From positions 1 through 10,697 of the forward strand of contig VGFF01000069.1 in the NCBI GenBank assembly GCA_016868955.1: a DNA stretch of 10,697 nt. The letters run 5' to 3'. The position numbers and the translations under genes were made by a program. Under the pieces are notes generated by a model. The model was given only the letters and a program-made list of their open reading frames with translations. It made no database searches and was not told the origin of the DNA. Positions 1 through 6,960 of the stretch are shown here, in pieces (position 1 is the first letter of the stretch; each line of letters starts with the position of its first letter). The DNA is from Armatimonadota bacterium. Lineage in GTDB: Bacteria > Sysuimicrobiota > Sysuimicrobiia > Sysuimicrobiales > VGFF01.

Positions 1-8
1 TTCGCCGT

Positions 9-74
9 GACGATAGACCGTATTAGCGGCCTCAACGGTTCACGGAACCCTTGTGCTCAGACCCTGAGGCGAGC
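9..74. repeat. 66-bp dispersed repeat, left copy
   Basis: This segment matches 10464-10529 at 62 of 66 positions without gaps and in the same orientation, and it brackets the whole seven-gene block. Mismatches fall at 24, 37, 38 and 41. It contains two small hairpins: GGTTC/GAACC around a 3-nt loop (37-49) and CTCAG/CTGAG around ACC (56-68). The right copy belongs to a longer unit with inverted ends, and this left copy lacks the right-hand end of that unit: similarity stops at 74, only 12 bp before the sigma-factor ATG. The leader of the first gene therefore lies largely inside repeat sequence. I see no convincing -35/-10 pair here. Confidence 0.9.
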
Positions 75-86
75 TCGAGCCTATTC

Positions 87-659
87 ATGACAGGTGACGC
101 CTCCGGCGACGTCACGCGACTGCTTCAGGAAATGGGCGCCCGCGGAGAGGAGGCGCTCGCGGAACTCCTCCCGCTGCTCTATCAGGATCTGCACCGCCTC
201 GCGGCGCAGTACCTCGGACGCGAGCGCGCGAACCACACGCTTCAGCCGACGGCCCTCGTGCACGAGGCGTACTTGCGCCTCGCCGAGCAGGACCGCGTCC
301 GCTGGCAGAATCGCAGCCATTTCATCGGAGTCGCGGCGCGTCTGATGCGCCGAATTCTCGTCGATCATGCACGCGGCCACGTCGCGGCGAAGCGGGGCAG
401 CGGCGCCACGCGCGTCATCCTCGACGAAGCGATCCCGGCGCCTGCTGGACGCGACGTCGAACTGCTCGATCTCGACGACGCGCTGAACAAGCTGACCGCG
501 CTCGACCCGCGCCAGGCGGAGATCGTCGACCTGCGCTACTTCGGCGGGTTGAGCATCGAGGAAACCGCCGCGGCGCTCGACATCTCGGTCGCGACCGTCA
601 AGCGCGAGTGGCAGATGGCGCGCGCCTGGCTGCACTGCGAGCTGCAGCGGACGCCATGA
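87..659 (+). CDS. ECF-type RNA polymerase sigma factor (TIGR02999-like)
   Basis: This 190-residue protein is an alternative sigma factor that should direct RNA polymerase to a small set of promoters. Region 2 spans about residues 25-97 (LLPLLYQDLHRLAAQYL, then LQPTALVHEAYLRL and the SHFIGVAARLMRRILVDHAR stretch). Region 4 spans about 127-187 and holds the helix-turn-helix LSIEETAAALDISVATVKRE. The TLQPTALVHEAYLRL and ILVDHARGHVAAKRG signatures are typical of the TIGR02999/Sig-70_X6 group, which in Acidobacteria and Planctomycetes commonly sits beside Ser/Thr kinases. I chose the ATG at 87 because family members begin shortly before DVTRLLQ. An in-frame TTG at 51 would add 12 residues encoded mostly by repeat sequence. 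No anti-sigma gene is present, and its stop overlaps the kinase start by 4 nt (ATGA). This suggests control by the coupled kinase, which is inference. Confidence 0.9.
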   Translation: MTGDASGDVTRLLQEMGARGEEALAELLPLLYQDLHRLAAQYLGRERANHTLQPTALVHEAYLRLAEQDRVRWQNRSHFIGVAARLMRRILVDHARGHVAAKRGSGATRVILDEAIPAPAGRDVELLDLDDALNKLTALDPRQAEIVDLRYFGGLSIEETAAALDISVATVKREWQMARAWLHCELQRTP

Positions 660-3166
660 GCGAACAGGCGTCCCCGGACGCCGTGAGCGATCCCGCGTTC
701 TGGGACAAGGTCAAAGCCGCCTTCCAGGAAGTCGCCGATCGACCGAAGGCCGATCGGCCCGCCGCCCTCGATCGGCTGAACCTCGATACCCACATTCTCG
801 CCGAAGTCGCCATGCTGCTCGAGTCACACGAAGCATCCGGCGATTTTCTCGAAGCGCCGATCCTGACGGCGCCGAGCGCGCCGGACGACGTGATTGGCAC
901 GCGCGTCGGTCCGTACGAAGTGAAGTCCGTCATCGGATCGGGTGGCATGGGTGTCGTGTATCTCGCCGGCCGCGCCGACCGCGAGTTCGAGATGCAGGCC
1001 GCGATCAAGATCGTCAAGCGCGGGATGGACAGCGACGAGATCCTCCGCCGCTTCCGCGACGAGCGTCAGACGCTGGCGCGCCTCGAGCACCCGAACATCG
1101 CGAAGCTGCTCGACGGCGGCAGCACCGAATCGGGCCAGCCGTACCTCGTGATGGAGTACGTGCGGGGCACGCGCGTCGATCGGTTCTGCGACGAAGCTAA
1201 ATGGACGATCGCAGAGCGCCTGCGGCTGTTTCGCGTGATCTGCGAGGCCGTCCAGCACGCGCATCAACAGCTGGTCATCCATCGCGATCTGAAGCCGGAC
1301 AACATCCTCGTCACCGAAGAGGGGATGCCGAAGCTGATCGATTTCGGCATCGCGCGGGTCCTTGCCATCGACAGCACGGCGGCGCCCGAGGTGACGCGCC
1401 TGGTCGATCGCCGGATGACGCTCGCGTATGCGAGCCCGGAACAGGTTCGCGGCGAGCCGATGTCGACTTCCAGCGACATCTACTCGCTCGGCGTCATCCT
1501 CTACGAGCTGCTGACAGGTCAGAAGCCGTACCGGCAGCCGCTGCTGACGGTCTTCGCCTACGAAAAAGCGATCGGCGAAGGGCCGGTCCGGCCGCGCGAC
1601 GCCGTCGTAGATCGGACGCTGCGCCGGCAGCTGCAGGGCGATCTGGACACGATCCTGCTGAAGGCGATCGACCCGGATCCCGCGCGGCGCTACGCGTCCG
1701 CGCAGCAGCTCGCCGACGATATCGATCGTCATCTGCAGGGCCTGCCGGTGATCGCGCAGTCGCCGACGTTCCGCTATCGCGCGGCGAAGTTCGTCCGCCG
1801 TCATCGCGCCGGTGTGTCGGCCGCGGCGATCGTCCTCCTCGCGCTCGCCGGCGGCGTCGCCGGGATTCTCTGGCAGGCGCGAGTCGCGCGTGCCGAACGT
1901 GATCGCGCGCAGGCGCAGGCGCGCCGCGCGCAGCAGATTTCCGATTTCATGGTCGGCGTGTTTCGCTCGGCGGATCCCGAGGAGCAGGGGCGCAACGTGA
2001 CGGTGGCGGCCGCCCTTGACAGTGCGGTCGAACGCGCCGAGTCTACGCTGGCGAATCAACCCGACGAGCTCGCCACGATCCGCGCGACGATCGGTTCGGT
2101 CTATCTGCAGCTCGGACAGATCGAAAAGTCGGTCGCGCTGCTCGAACGCGCCATCGCGCTCCGTCGGGAACGCTCGCCGAATTCCGACGAACTCTTCGCG
2201 ACGATGACGCAGCTCGGCGGTGCCTACCAGAATCGCGGCGATCTTCCTCGTGCCGAAGCTTTGTATCGCGAAGCGGTGGGCCTCGCCCGAGGTCTGCACG
2301 GTCCCGAACATCTCGCGGTCGCGCAATCGACGCGGAGTCTCGGCAGCGTGCTCTACGAGCGCGGTCAGTTGAAGGAAGCGGAGGCGGTCGACCGTGACAC
2401 GCTGGCGCTGCTGCGAAGGTTGCCGAATGTCGATCAAGGCGAGCTGGCCCAGAGTCTGAACAACCTCGCGGTCGTGCTCGGCACGTCTGGCAAATGGAGC
2501 GAGGCCGTTCCGCTTCAACGCGAGGCGCTCGAGATCATCACGAAGCAGCGATCGCCGAAGCATCCCGAGGTCGCGTCGGCGATGAGCTCGCTCGCGTCCG
2601 CGCTCAGCGCATCGGGCCAATCCGCCGAAGCAGAGGCGATGTTCCAGAAGACGATTGCGCTGCGCGAAGAAGCCCTCGGTCCCGACCATCCGTCGACCGC
2701 TTTCTCCCGCTACAACTACGCCAGCATGCTGGTCGAAGAACAGCGCTGGGCGCCGGCGATCCCGCAGATCAAAACCGTCCTCGCGTTACGCGGGCGCGTC
2801 CTCCCGGATGGCCATCCGATCGTCGCCGCGGTGCTCGTACTCAAGGGGCGTGCGGAGATGGCGGCAGGCGATTTGGCGGCCGCTGAAAATGATTTTCGCG
2901 AAAGCGTGAAGCTGCGTGCATCGGCCCTGCCGCAGGGCCACTGGCTGCGCGCCAGTGCCGAGGGGTACCTCGGTGAATGTCTCACGCGTGCACGCCGTTT
3001 CACGGAAGCGCAACCTCTTTTGATCGAAAGCCACCGCGTGATGCAGAAGGCGGTCGGCGATTCCGACGAACGGACGCGAGCCGCGAGAGAACGCCTCGCG
3101 ACTCTTTATGACAGTTGGGGACGGCCGGAGGAGGCGGCCAAATTCCGACAATTCCGGCCGCAATAA
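656..3166 (+). CDS. Membrane Ser/Thr protein kinase with C-terminal TPR domain
   Basis: This is an 836-residue Hanks-type kinase. Residues 1-85 form the helical lead-in usual in acidobacterial kinases (DPAFW ... LLESHEASGDFLEAP). The kinase domain spans about 86-365: glycine loop GSGGMGVV (94-101), ATP-binding Lys118, helix-C Glu136, catalytic IHRDLKPDN (Asp211), DFG (229-231) and SPE (260-262). All key residues are present, so it should be active. A single membrane helix follows at about 387-405, preceded by RRHR, placing the kinase inside the cell. The outer part (about 470-825) is a run of TPR repeats, visible as recurring LxxLAxxL...A..L..EAL helices with GPDHP-type linkers, and probably binds a protein ligand. 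The start is set by the 4-nt overlap with the sigma gene; the longer frame from 608 would run far into that gene. Likely role: a sensor kinase co-translated with, and possibly acting on, the sigma factor. Confidence 0.95.
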   Translation: MSEQASPDAVSDPAFWDKVKAAFQEVADRPKADRPAALDRLNLDTHILAEVAMLLESHEASGDFLEAPILTAPSAPDDVIGTRVGPYEVKSVIGSGGMGVVYLAGRADREFEMQAAIKIVKRGMDSDEILRRFRDERQTLARLEHPNIAKLLDGGSTESGQPYLVMEYVRGTRVDRFCDEAKWTIAERLRLFRVICEAVQHAHQQLVIHRDLKPDNILVTEEGMPKLIDFGIARVLAIDSTAAPEVTRLVDRRMTLAYASPEQVRGEPMSTSSDIYSLGVILYELLTGQKPYRQPLLTVFAYEKAIGEGPVRPRDAVVDRTLRRQLQGDLDTILLKAIDPDPARRYASAQQLADDIDRHLQGLPVIAQSPTFRYRAAKFVRRHRAGVSAAAIVLLALAGGVAGILWQARVARAERDRAQAQARRAQQISDFMVGVFRSADPEEQGRNVTVAAALDSAVERAESTLANQPDELATIRATIGSVYLQLGQIEKSVALLERAIALRRERSPNSDELFATMTQLGGAYQNRGDLPRAEALYREAVGLARGLHGPEHLAVAQSTRSLGSVLYERGQLKEAEAVDRDTLALLRRLPNVDQGELAQSLNNLAVVLGTSGKWSEAVPLQREALEIITKQRSPKHPEVASAMSSLASALSASGQSAEAEAMFQKTIALREEALGPDHPSTAFSRYNYASMLVEEQRWAPAIPQIKTVLALRGRVLPDGHPIVAAVLVLKGRAEMAAGDLAAAENDFRESVKLRASALPQGHWLRASAEGYLGECLTRARRFTEAQPLLIESHRVMQKAVGDSDERTRAARERLATLYDSWGRPEEAAKFRQFRPQ
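3122..3160. repeat. Inverted repeat at the end of the first kinase gene
   Basis: A perfect 8-bp inverted repeat, CGGCCGGA (3122-3129) and TCCGGCCG (3153-3160), is separated by 23 nt and ends just before the TAA stop at 3164. It could fold in mRNA at the boundary between the sigma/kinase pair and the protease gene. There is no T-run after it, so it is not a standard Rho-independent terminator. At this GC content it may be fortuitous. Confidence 0.35.
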
Positions 3167-3228
3167 TCCGACTGAGCCAGTTTGCCGACAATCTCCGCGT
3201 TAGGGGATAGATGGCCGGGATCGCGGCC

Positions 3229-3234
3229 AGGAGG
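3229..3234 (+). promoter_or_regulatory. Shine-Dalgarno AGGAGG that sets the protease start
   Basis: A perfect AGGAGG lies 6 nt upstream of the ATG at 3241. An earlier in-frame ATG at 3211 would place this site inside the coding region and has no ribosome site of its own, so 3241 is preferred. It is the only full-consensus site I see among the genes here. A small stem, TGGCC/GGCCA (3212-3216 with 3225-3229), touches the first base of the site and might tune access to it. Confidence 0.85.
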
Positions 3235-3240
3235 CAAACC

Positions 3241-4869
3241 ATGAACCGCATCGTGCTCAAGCACTTGAGTGGCTCGAAAGCGCACCAGTCGGAGGAATAC
3301 CCGCTCGACGCGGCCCGTGACTTGCTCGTCGGCCGTGACACGGCCGCCCAGGTCCGGTTCGACGCCGATCGCGACGATCTCGTCGGCCGTCAGCACGCGC
3401 GCATCCTGCAGGATCCGGGCGACGCCTACAAGTTCTCTCTCGTCGATCTCAACAGCCGCAACGGCACCTTCATCAACAAGCAGCGCATCGTCGGCACCGC
3501 GACGCTGACGCCGGGCGACGTCGTCCAGCTCGGACCCGGCGGGCCGGAGTTCGAGTTCACGATCGATCCGCTGCCGGCGCATCTCGTGAAGGCCACGCGG
3601 TTGTCGGAAGCGGCCGGCATGCAGCCGACGCGCGAAGCCGCCGTCACCACTCCATCCCCGAAAGGGACTGTCGGCAAGGAGACCGTGGAGCGGATGGTCG
3701 TAAACGCGAAGCGCGAATCGCGCCGCTCGCTGGCGGCCCTCGCGGCGGTTGCGGTCCTCGCGATCGGCGGCCTCGGCTGGTGGCAGTTCCGCCAGTATCA
3801 GACGACGACCATCGAAGAAGCGAACAAGCCGTGGACGACGACGCAGCTCGCGGACGCGTATTCGGGATCGACGGTCCTCGTGGAGTTCGCGTGGCGGCTC
3901 GTCTTCGCCGGAACCGGCGAGCAGATTTATCACGAGTACGTCCTGATCCCGGGCAAAGACGGCAAGGCAATGCCGGTGCCGGTGTTCGAGAAGATGCCGG
4001 ACAACCGCATCGTGCCGAAGCTGTCGCTCGATCGCGGCCGCGAACAGCAGAACCGCGCGATCGCGTGCGGCGGCAACGGATCCGGATTCGCGGTGTCGAC
4101 CGACGGCTTCATCCTGACGAATCGCCACGTCGCGGCGAACTGGGAGTCGTATTACGGCTGCTTCCCGAAAGACGGCCCGGCGCTCGTGATCGTTCCGGGT
4201 CAGAAAGAACCGGCCGTCGTCTCGATGCAGCAGATCCCGGAATGGACGCCGGCGCGCGACGGACGGAAGGTCTCGGGCAAATCGTTCGAAGGCCAGAACA
4301 CGTTCCTCGACGTGACGTTCAAGATGAACCGGCTTCGCTTCCCCGGCACGCTGGCGCGCGTCTCCGACCACGCGGACGTGGCGCTCGTGAAGATCAACAC
4401 ACCGCAGCCGGTGAAGAAGGTCGAAATGCTGGACAACTACGACACGATCCAGGTCGGCCACAACATCACGGTCATGGGTTATCCGGGCGTCTCGCCGAAC
4501 ATCTTCGTGGGCATCGAGTCGATGGATCCGACCAACCGCGAGAAGCGGTGGCAGGTCGTGCCGGATACGACGGTGACACCCGGCTCGATCGGCCGCCTGT
4601 TCAAAGGGCAGATGCAGCCCGCCGAGGGCACGGTGCTCGACTACGGCAGCGGCATGGGCGACGTCTACCAGCTCACGGTGAACGCCACCGGCGCGGGCAA
4701 CAGCGGCGGCCCGGTGTTCGACGACCGCGGCCGCGTGGTCGGCCTCTACACCTACGGGATCAGCAAAGCGGGCGACGCGCACATTAGCTTCGCCGTGCCG
4801 ATCCGCTACGGGCTCGAGCTGATGGGAACCGGGTCGGCCTTCAGTGCTAGCAACAAGAGCAGCAATTAA
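3241..4869 (+). CDS. FHA domain - membrane helix - trypsin-like serine protease
   Basis: This 542-residue protein has two parts on opposite sides of the membrane. Residues 1-110 are an FHA domain, normally a phosphothreonine reader: GR at 31-32, GRQHARI at 49-55 and NSRNGTFIN at 71-79. The Ser usually found before the conserved His region (SRxHA) is Gly49 here. A linker rich in Thr/Ser/Pro (113-162) leads to RR and a single membrane helix (about 163-182). The outer part is a chymotrypsin-fold peptidase: GNGSGF (278-283), TNRHVA with catalytic His296, DHADVALVKI with Asp379, and GNSGGP with nucleophile Ser488. All three triad residues are present. The His-Asp spacing (83 residues) is longer than in HtrA proteases, and there is no PDZ domain after the protease. 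It sits between two kinase genes with short spacers, which suggests that phosphorylation inside the cell is linked to proteolysis outside. Substrates are unknown. Confidence 0.9.
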   Translation: MNRIVLKHLSGSKAHQSEEYPLDAARDLLVGRDTAAQVRFDADRDDLVGRQHARILQDPGDAYKFSLVDLNSRNGTFINKQRIVGTATLTPGDVVQLGPGGPEFEFTIDPLPAHLVKATRLSEAAGMQPTREAAVTTPSPKGTVGKETVERMVVNAKRESRRSLAALAAVAVLAIGGLGWWQFRQYQTTTIEEANKPWTTTQLADAYSGSTVLVEFAWRLVFAGTGEQIYHEYVLIPGKDGKAMPVPVFEKMPDNRIVPKLSLDRGREQQNRAIACGGNGSGFAVSTDGFILTNRHVAANWESYYGCFPKDGPALVIVPGQKEPAVVSMQQIPEWTPARDGRKVSGKSFEGQNTFLDVTFKMNRLRFPGTLARVSDHADVALVKINTPQPVKKVEMLDNYDTIQVGHNITVMGYPGVSPNIFVGIESMDPTNREKRWQVVPDTTVTPGSIGRLFKGQMQPAEGTVLDYGSGMGDVYQLTVNATGAGNSGGPVFDDRGRVVGLYTYGISKAGDAHISFAVPIRYGLELMGTGSAFSASNKSSN

Positions 4870-4904
4870 CCCGTAACCCGTCACTCGCAACCCGTAACCC
4901 GCAA
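4870..4904. repeat. Tandem heptamer CCCGTAA-type repeat
   Basis: Five consecutive 7-bp units fill most of the 43-bp gap between the protease stop and the next kinase start: CCCGTAA, CCCGTCA, CTCGCAA, CCCGTAA, CCCGCAA. The array begins at the base after the stop codon. Read on the opposite strand it is a TTACGGG-type repeat, a kind of intergenic simple repeat I recall from several GC-rich bacteria. It leaves only 8 bp (CTAAGACC) before the ATG at 4913, with no good Shine-Dalgarno. Confidence 0.9.
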
Positions 4905-4912
4905 CTAAGACC

Positions 4913-6157
4913 ATGGCTCACCTACAGACTGGCAGCGCGGTCGGCGATTACAAGCTGACCGCGCTGGTCGGAACGGGCGGGATGGCGGAAGTGTACCGCG
5001 CGACCGACACGCGGAGCGGACAGGACGTCGCGGTGAAGGTCTTCGGGCCGAGCACGATCGAAGCGAACGACCTCGCCCGGTTCTATCAGGAAGTCCGCGT
5101 CCAGCGTGAGCTCTCACACCCGAACATCGTGGCGTATCGAGACCTGGTGACGGTGAGCGGACGGCCGTGCATGGTGATGGAGTTCGTGGATGGCGAAACG
5201 CTCGCGCAGCGCATCACGCGGCTCGGGCGTCTGCCGGCGGTCGAGTCCCTCCAGTATTTGCGCGACCTCGCCGCCGCCGTTGCCTACGCGCACGAGCATG
5301 GCGTCGTGCATCGCGACATCAAGCCGTCGAACATTCGCGTGACGCCGGCGGGCGTCGTCAAGCTGCTGGATTTTGGCATCGCGAAGCCGCGGCACGCGCA
5401 AGCGTTGACGAAGGCGGGACACGTCATCGGCACGCCGCGATATCTGTCACCGGAACAACTGCTGGGCGAGCAGGCGACGGACGCGTCGGATGTCTGGGCG
5501 CTCGGCGTCGTTGTCTATGAGATGGTGACGGGACGGGCGCCGTTCGATGGCGTGACGCCGGCGGAGTTGTGGAAGGCGATCGAGGGCGGCTGGCCGCTCT
5601 CGCCGAGCAAAGTCGTGAACGACGAGTCGGACGCCATGCGCACGGTCGAGGCGATCGTTCGCCGCTGCCTCGTGCGTGAGCCGAAACGCCGGCGTTCGGC
5701 GCGGCAGATTTCCGAAAAAGCCGCTCGCGGTCCGGTGTGCACCGGCGCGATGGCGTTCGTGAAACCTGGTTTGAGCCTGGTGGGCCTGCGGGGACGCGTC
5801 GTGTTGGATGCGGTTGGCCGATCGTGGAAGGGGCTGGCGCTCGCCAGCGCGACGCTGCTGCTCCTGGCGCTCATCTGGGCCACGACACCAGCGGACGGCG
5901 GCGGAAAAACCGGTGTTCGCGCCGAGCACCGGATCGATGTGTCGCTCGGATCGGCCACGGTTTACGTGAACGGCCGGGAGCTGGGCCACACGCCTGTCAC
6001 CTATGTCGGCACGGCCGGGGAAGTCATCGACATCGAAGTGCGGCTCGACGGATACGAGACGCGTCGCGAGCGGATCGAAGTTCGACCCAACGGCACGACG
6101 ACACTGACGCTCGACGCGCAGCGCCGCACGTCGGCATCGCAGGGAAAACTGCCATGA
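4913..6157 (+). CDS. Membrane Ser/Thr protein kinase with C-terminal PEGA domain
   Basis: This is a 414-residue Hanks-type kinase. The catalytic domain occupies about 12-270: glycine loop GTGGMAEV (20-27), Lys42 in VAVKVF, VVHRDIKPSN with catalytic Asp135, DFG (153-155) and a GTPRYLSPEQ activation segment with Thr174 as a plausible autophosphorylation site. A membrane helix spans about 307-324, and residues about 340-402 form one PEGA-type beta domain (VYVNGRELGHTPV, then IEVRLDGYE). PEGA domains usually act outside the membrane, at the cell envelope. The protein ends in a short polar tail. The start at 4913 follows the heptamer repeat without a clear Shine-Dalgarno, so expression may depend on upstream translation. 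Its TGA overlaps the phosphatase ATG (ATGA), pairing a kinase with its probable counter-acting phosphatase. All catalytic residues are intact. Confidence 0.93.
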   Translation: MAHLQTGSAVGDYKLTALVGTGGMAEVYRATDTRSGQDVAVKVFGPSTIEANDLARFYQEVRVQRELSHPNIVAYRDLVTVSGRPCMVMEFVDGETLAQRITRLGRLPAVESLQYLRDLAAAVAYAHEHGVVHRDIKPSNIRVTPAGVVKLLDFGIAKPRHAQALTKAGHVIGTPRYLSPEQLLGEQATDASDVWALGVVVYEMVTGRAPFDGVTPAELWKAIEGGWPLSPSKVVNDESDAMRTVEAIVRRCLVREPKRRRSARQISEKAARGPVCTGAMAFVKPGLSLVGLRGRVVLDAVGRSWKGLALASATLLLLALIWATTPADGGGKTGVRAEHRIDVSLGSATVYVNGRELGHTPVTYVGTAGEVIDIEVRLDGYETRRERIEVRPNGTTTLTLDAQRRTSASQGKLP

Positions 6158-6960
6158 GCTGGGAAACCGTGTCGTGCCTGATGACCGACGTCGGGTGCGT
6201 GCGCACGACGAACGAAGACGCCGGCGGCATCGTGCAGCCGCACGACGTGGCCGTGCTCGCGTCGCGGGGCGTGCTGGCGGTCGTCGCCGACGGCATGGGC
6301 GGGCACTCGGCGGGCGAAATCGCGAGCCGCCTGGCCGTCGATCACGTGCAACGCGCGTATTACGACTCTGACGGCTCGCCGGACAAGGCGCTCGCGGCCG
6401 CGCTCGGCGCGGCGAATCGCGCGATCTTCGATCGGTCGCAGAAGGATCCGCAGCTTGCCGGCATGGGGACGACGTGTGTGACGTTCGCGCTGTGCGGCGG
6501 TATGGGCTATGCGGCGCACGTCGGCGACAGCCGCCTGTATCTGGTTCGCGGCGGCGGCATCTATCAGATGACGAACGACGACTCGGCCGTCGGCGAGATG
6601 GTGAAGCGCGGGTTGATTTCGCGCGCCGAGGCCCGCGGCCACAAGGAACGCAACGTCATCCTGAAGGCGTTGGGCACGCGCGCGTCGCTCGACATCTCGA
6701 CCTGGCCGCAGCCGTTTCCGGTCAGGCCGGGCGATACGTTCCTGTTGTGTTCGGACGGTCTGACGGACGTGGTCGAGGATCAGGAGCTGCTCTCGGCGGT
6801 GCAGGGTGGATCGGTTGATGAGTGCTGCCAGGGGCTCGTCGCGCTCGCCAGGTCGTGCGGCGGCCTTGACAACATCACGGTGGCGGTGGTGCGCATCGCG
6901 GCGCGATTGGAAGCGCCGCGGGCCGTCCGCGACACGCGTGAAATACAGGTGAACTCATGA
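6154..6960 (+). CDS. PP2C-family Ser/Thr protein phosphatase
   Basis: This 268-residue, metal-dependent phosphatase should remove phosphate from Ser/Thr targets of the neighbouring kinases. Motifs run in the usual order: RTTNED (17-22), VVADGMGGH with metal ligand Asp46, GMGTT (103-107), HVGDSRLYL (122-130), LLCSDGLTD with Asp201, and LDNITV with Asp239. The three metal-binding Asp positions are all present. It has no signal peptide or membrane helix, so it is cytoplasmic, on the same side as the kinase and FHA domains. A ribosome site AGGGA (6141-6145) lies 8 nt before the ATG, and the start overlaps the stop of the PEGA kinase. Its own TGA overlaps the start of the next kinase. The tight coupling on both sides suggests fixed kinase-to-phosphatase stoichiometry. 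Confidence 0.95.
   Translation: MSWETVSCLMTDVGCVRTTNEDAGGIVQPHDVAVLASRGVLAVVADGMGGHSAGEIASRLAVDHVQRAYYDSDGSPDKALAAALGAANRAIFDRSQKDPQLAGMGTTCVTFALCGGMGYAAHVGDSRLYLVRGGGIYQMTNDDSAVGEMVKRGLISRAEARGHKERNVILKALGTRASLDISTWPQPFPVRPGDTFLLCSDGLTDVVEDQELLSAVQGGSVDECCQGLVALARSCGGLDNITVAVVRIAARLEAPRAVRDTREIQVNS

Noticed and set aside
51..86. TTG at 51 as the sigma-factor start
   Set aside because: It would add 12 residues encoded mainly by the dispersed repeat. Related sigma factors start near the DVTRLLQ segment, which fits ATG 87.
824..2689. Long open frame on the minus strand opposite the first kinase (about 620 codons)
   Set aside because: It lies wholly antisense to a kinase with complete motifs, shows no recognisable domain, and has the Arg-rich composition expected of a shadow frame in GC-rich DNA.
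3211..3240. ATG at 3211 as the FHA-protease start
   Set aside because: The AGGAGG at 3229-3234 would be inside the coding region, and no ribosome site precedes 3211. ATG 3241 is correctly spaced.
3106..4914. Long open frame on the minus strand opposite the FHA-protease (about 600 codons)
   Set aside because: Same reasons: its sense strand has FHA motifs and a full catalytic triad. Its start is the translated heptamer array, giving a VAGYGLRVTGYGL-type repeat.
3241..6960. Type VI secretion post-translational control locus (kinase, PP2C, FHA)
   Set aside because: No tss genes or other secretion components are in the window, the FHA is fused to a protease, and the kinases carry TPR, PEGA and PH-like tails.
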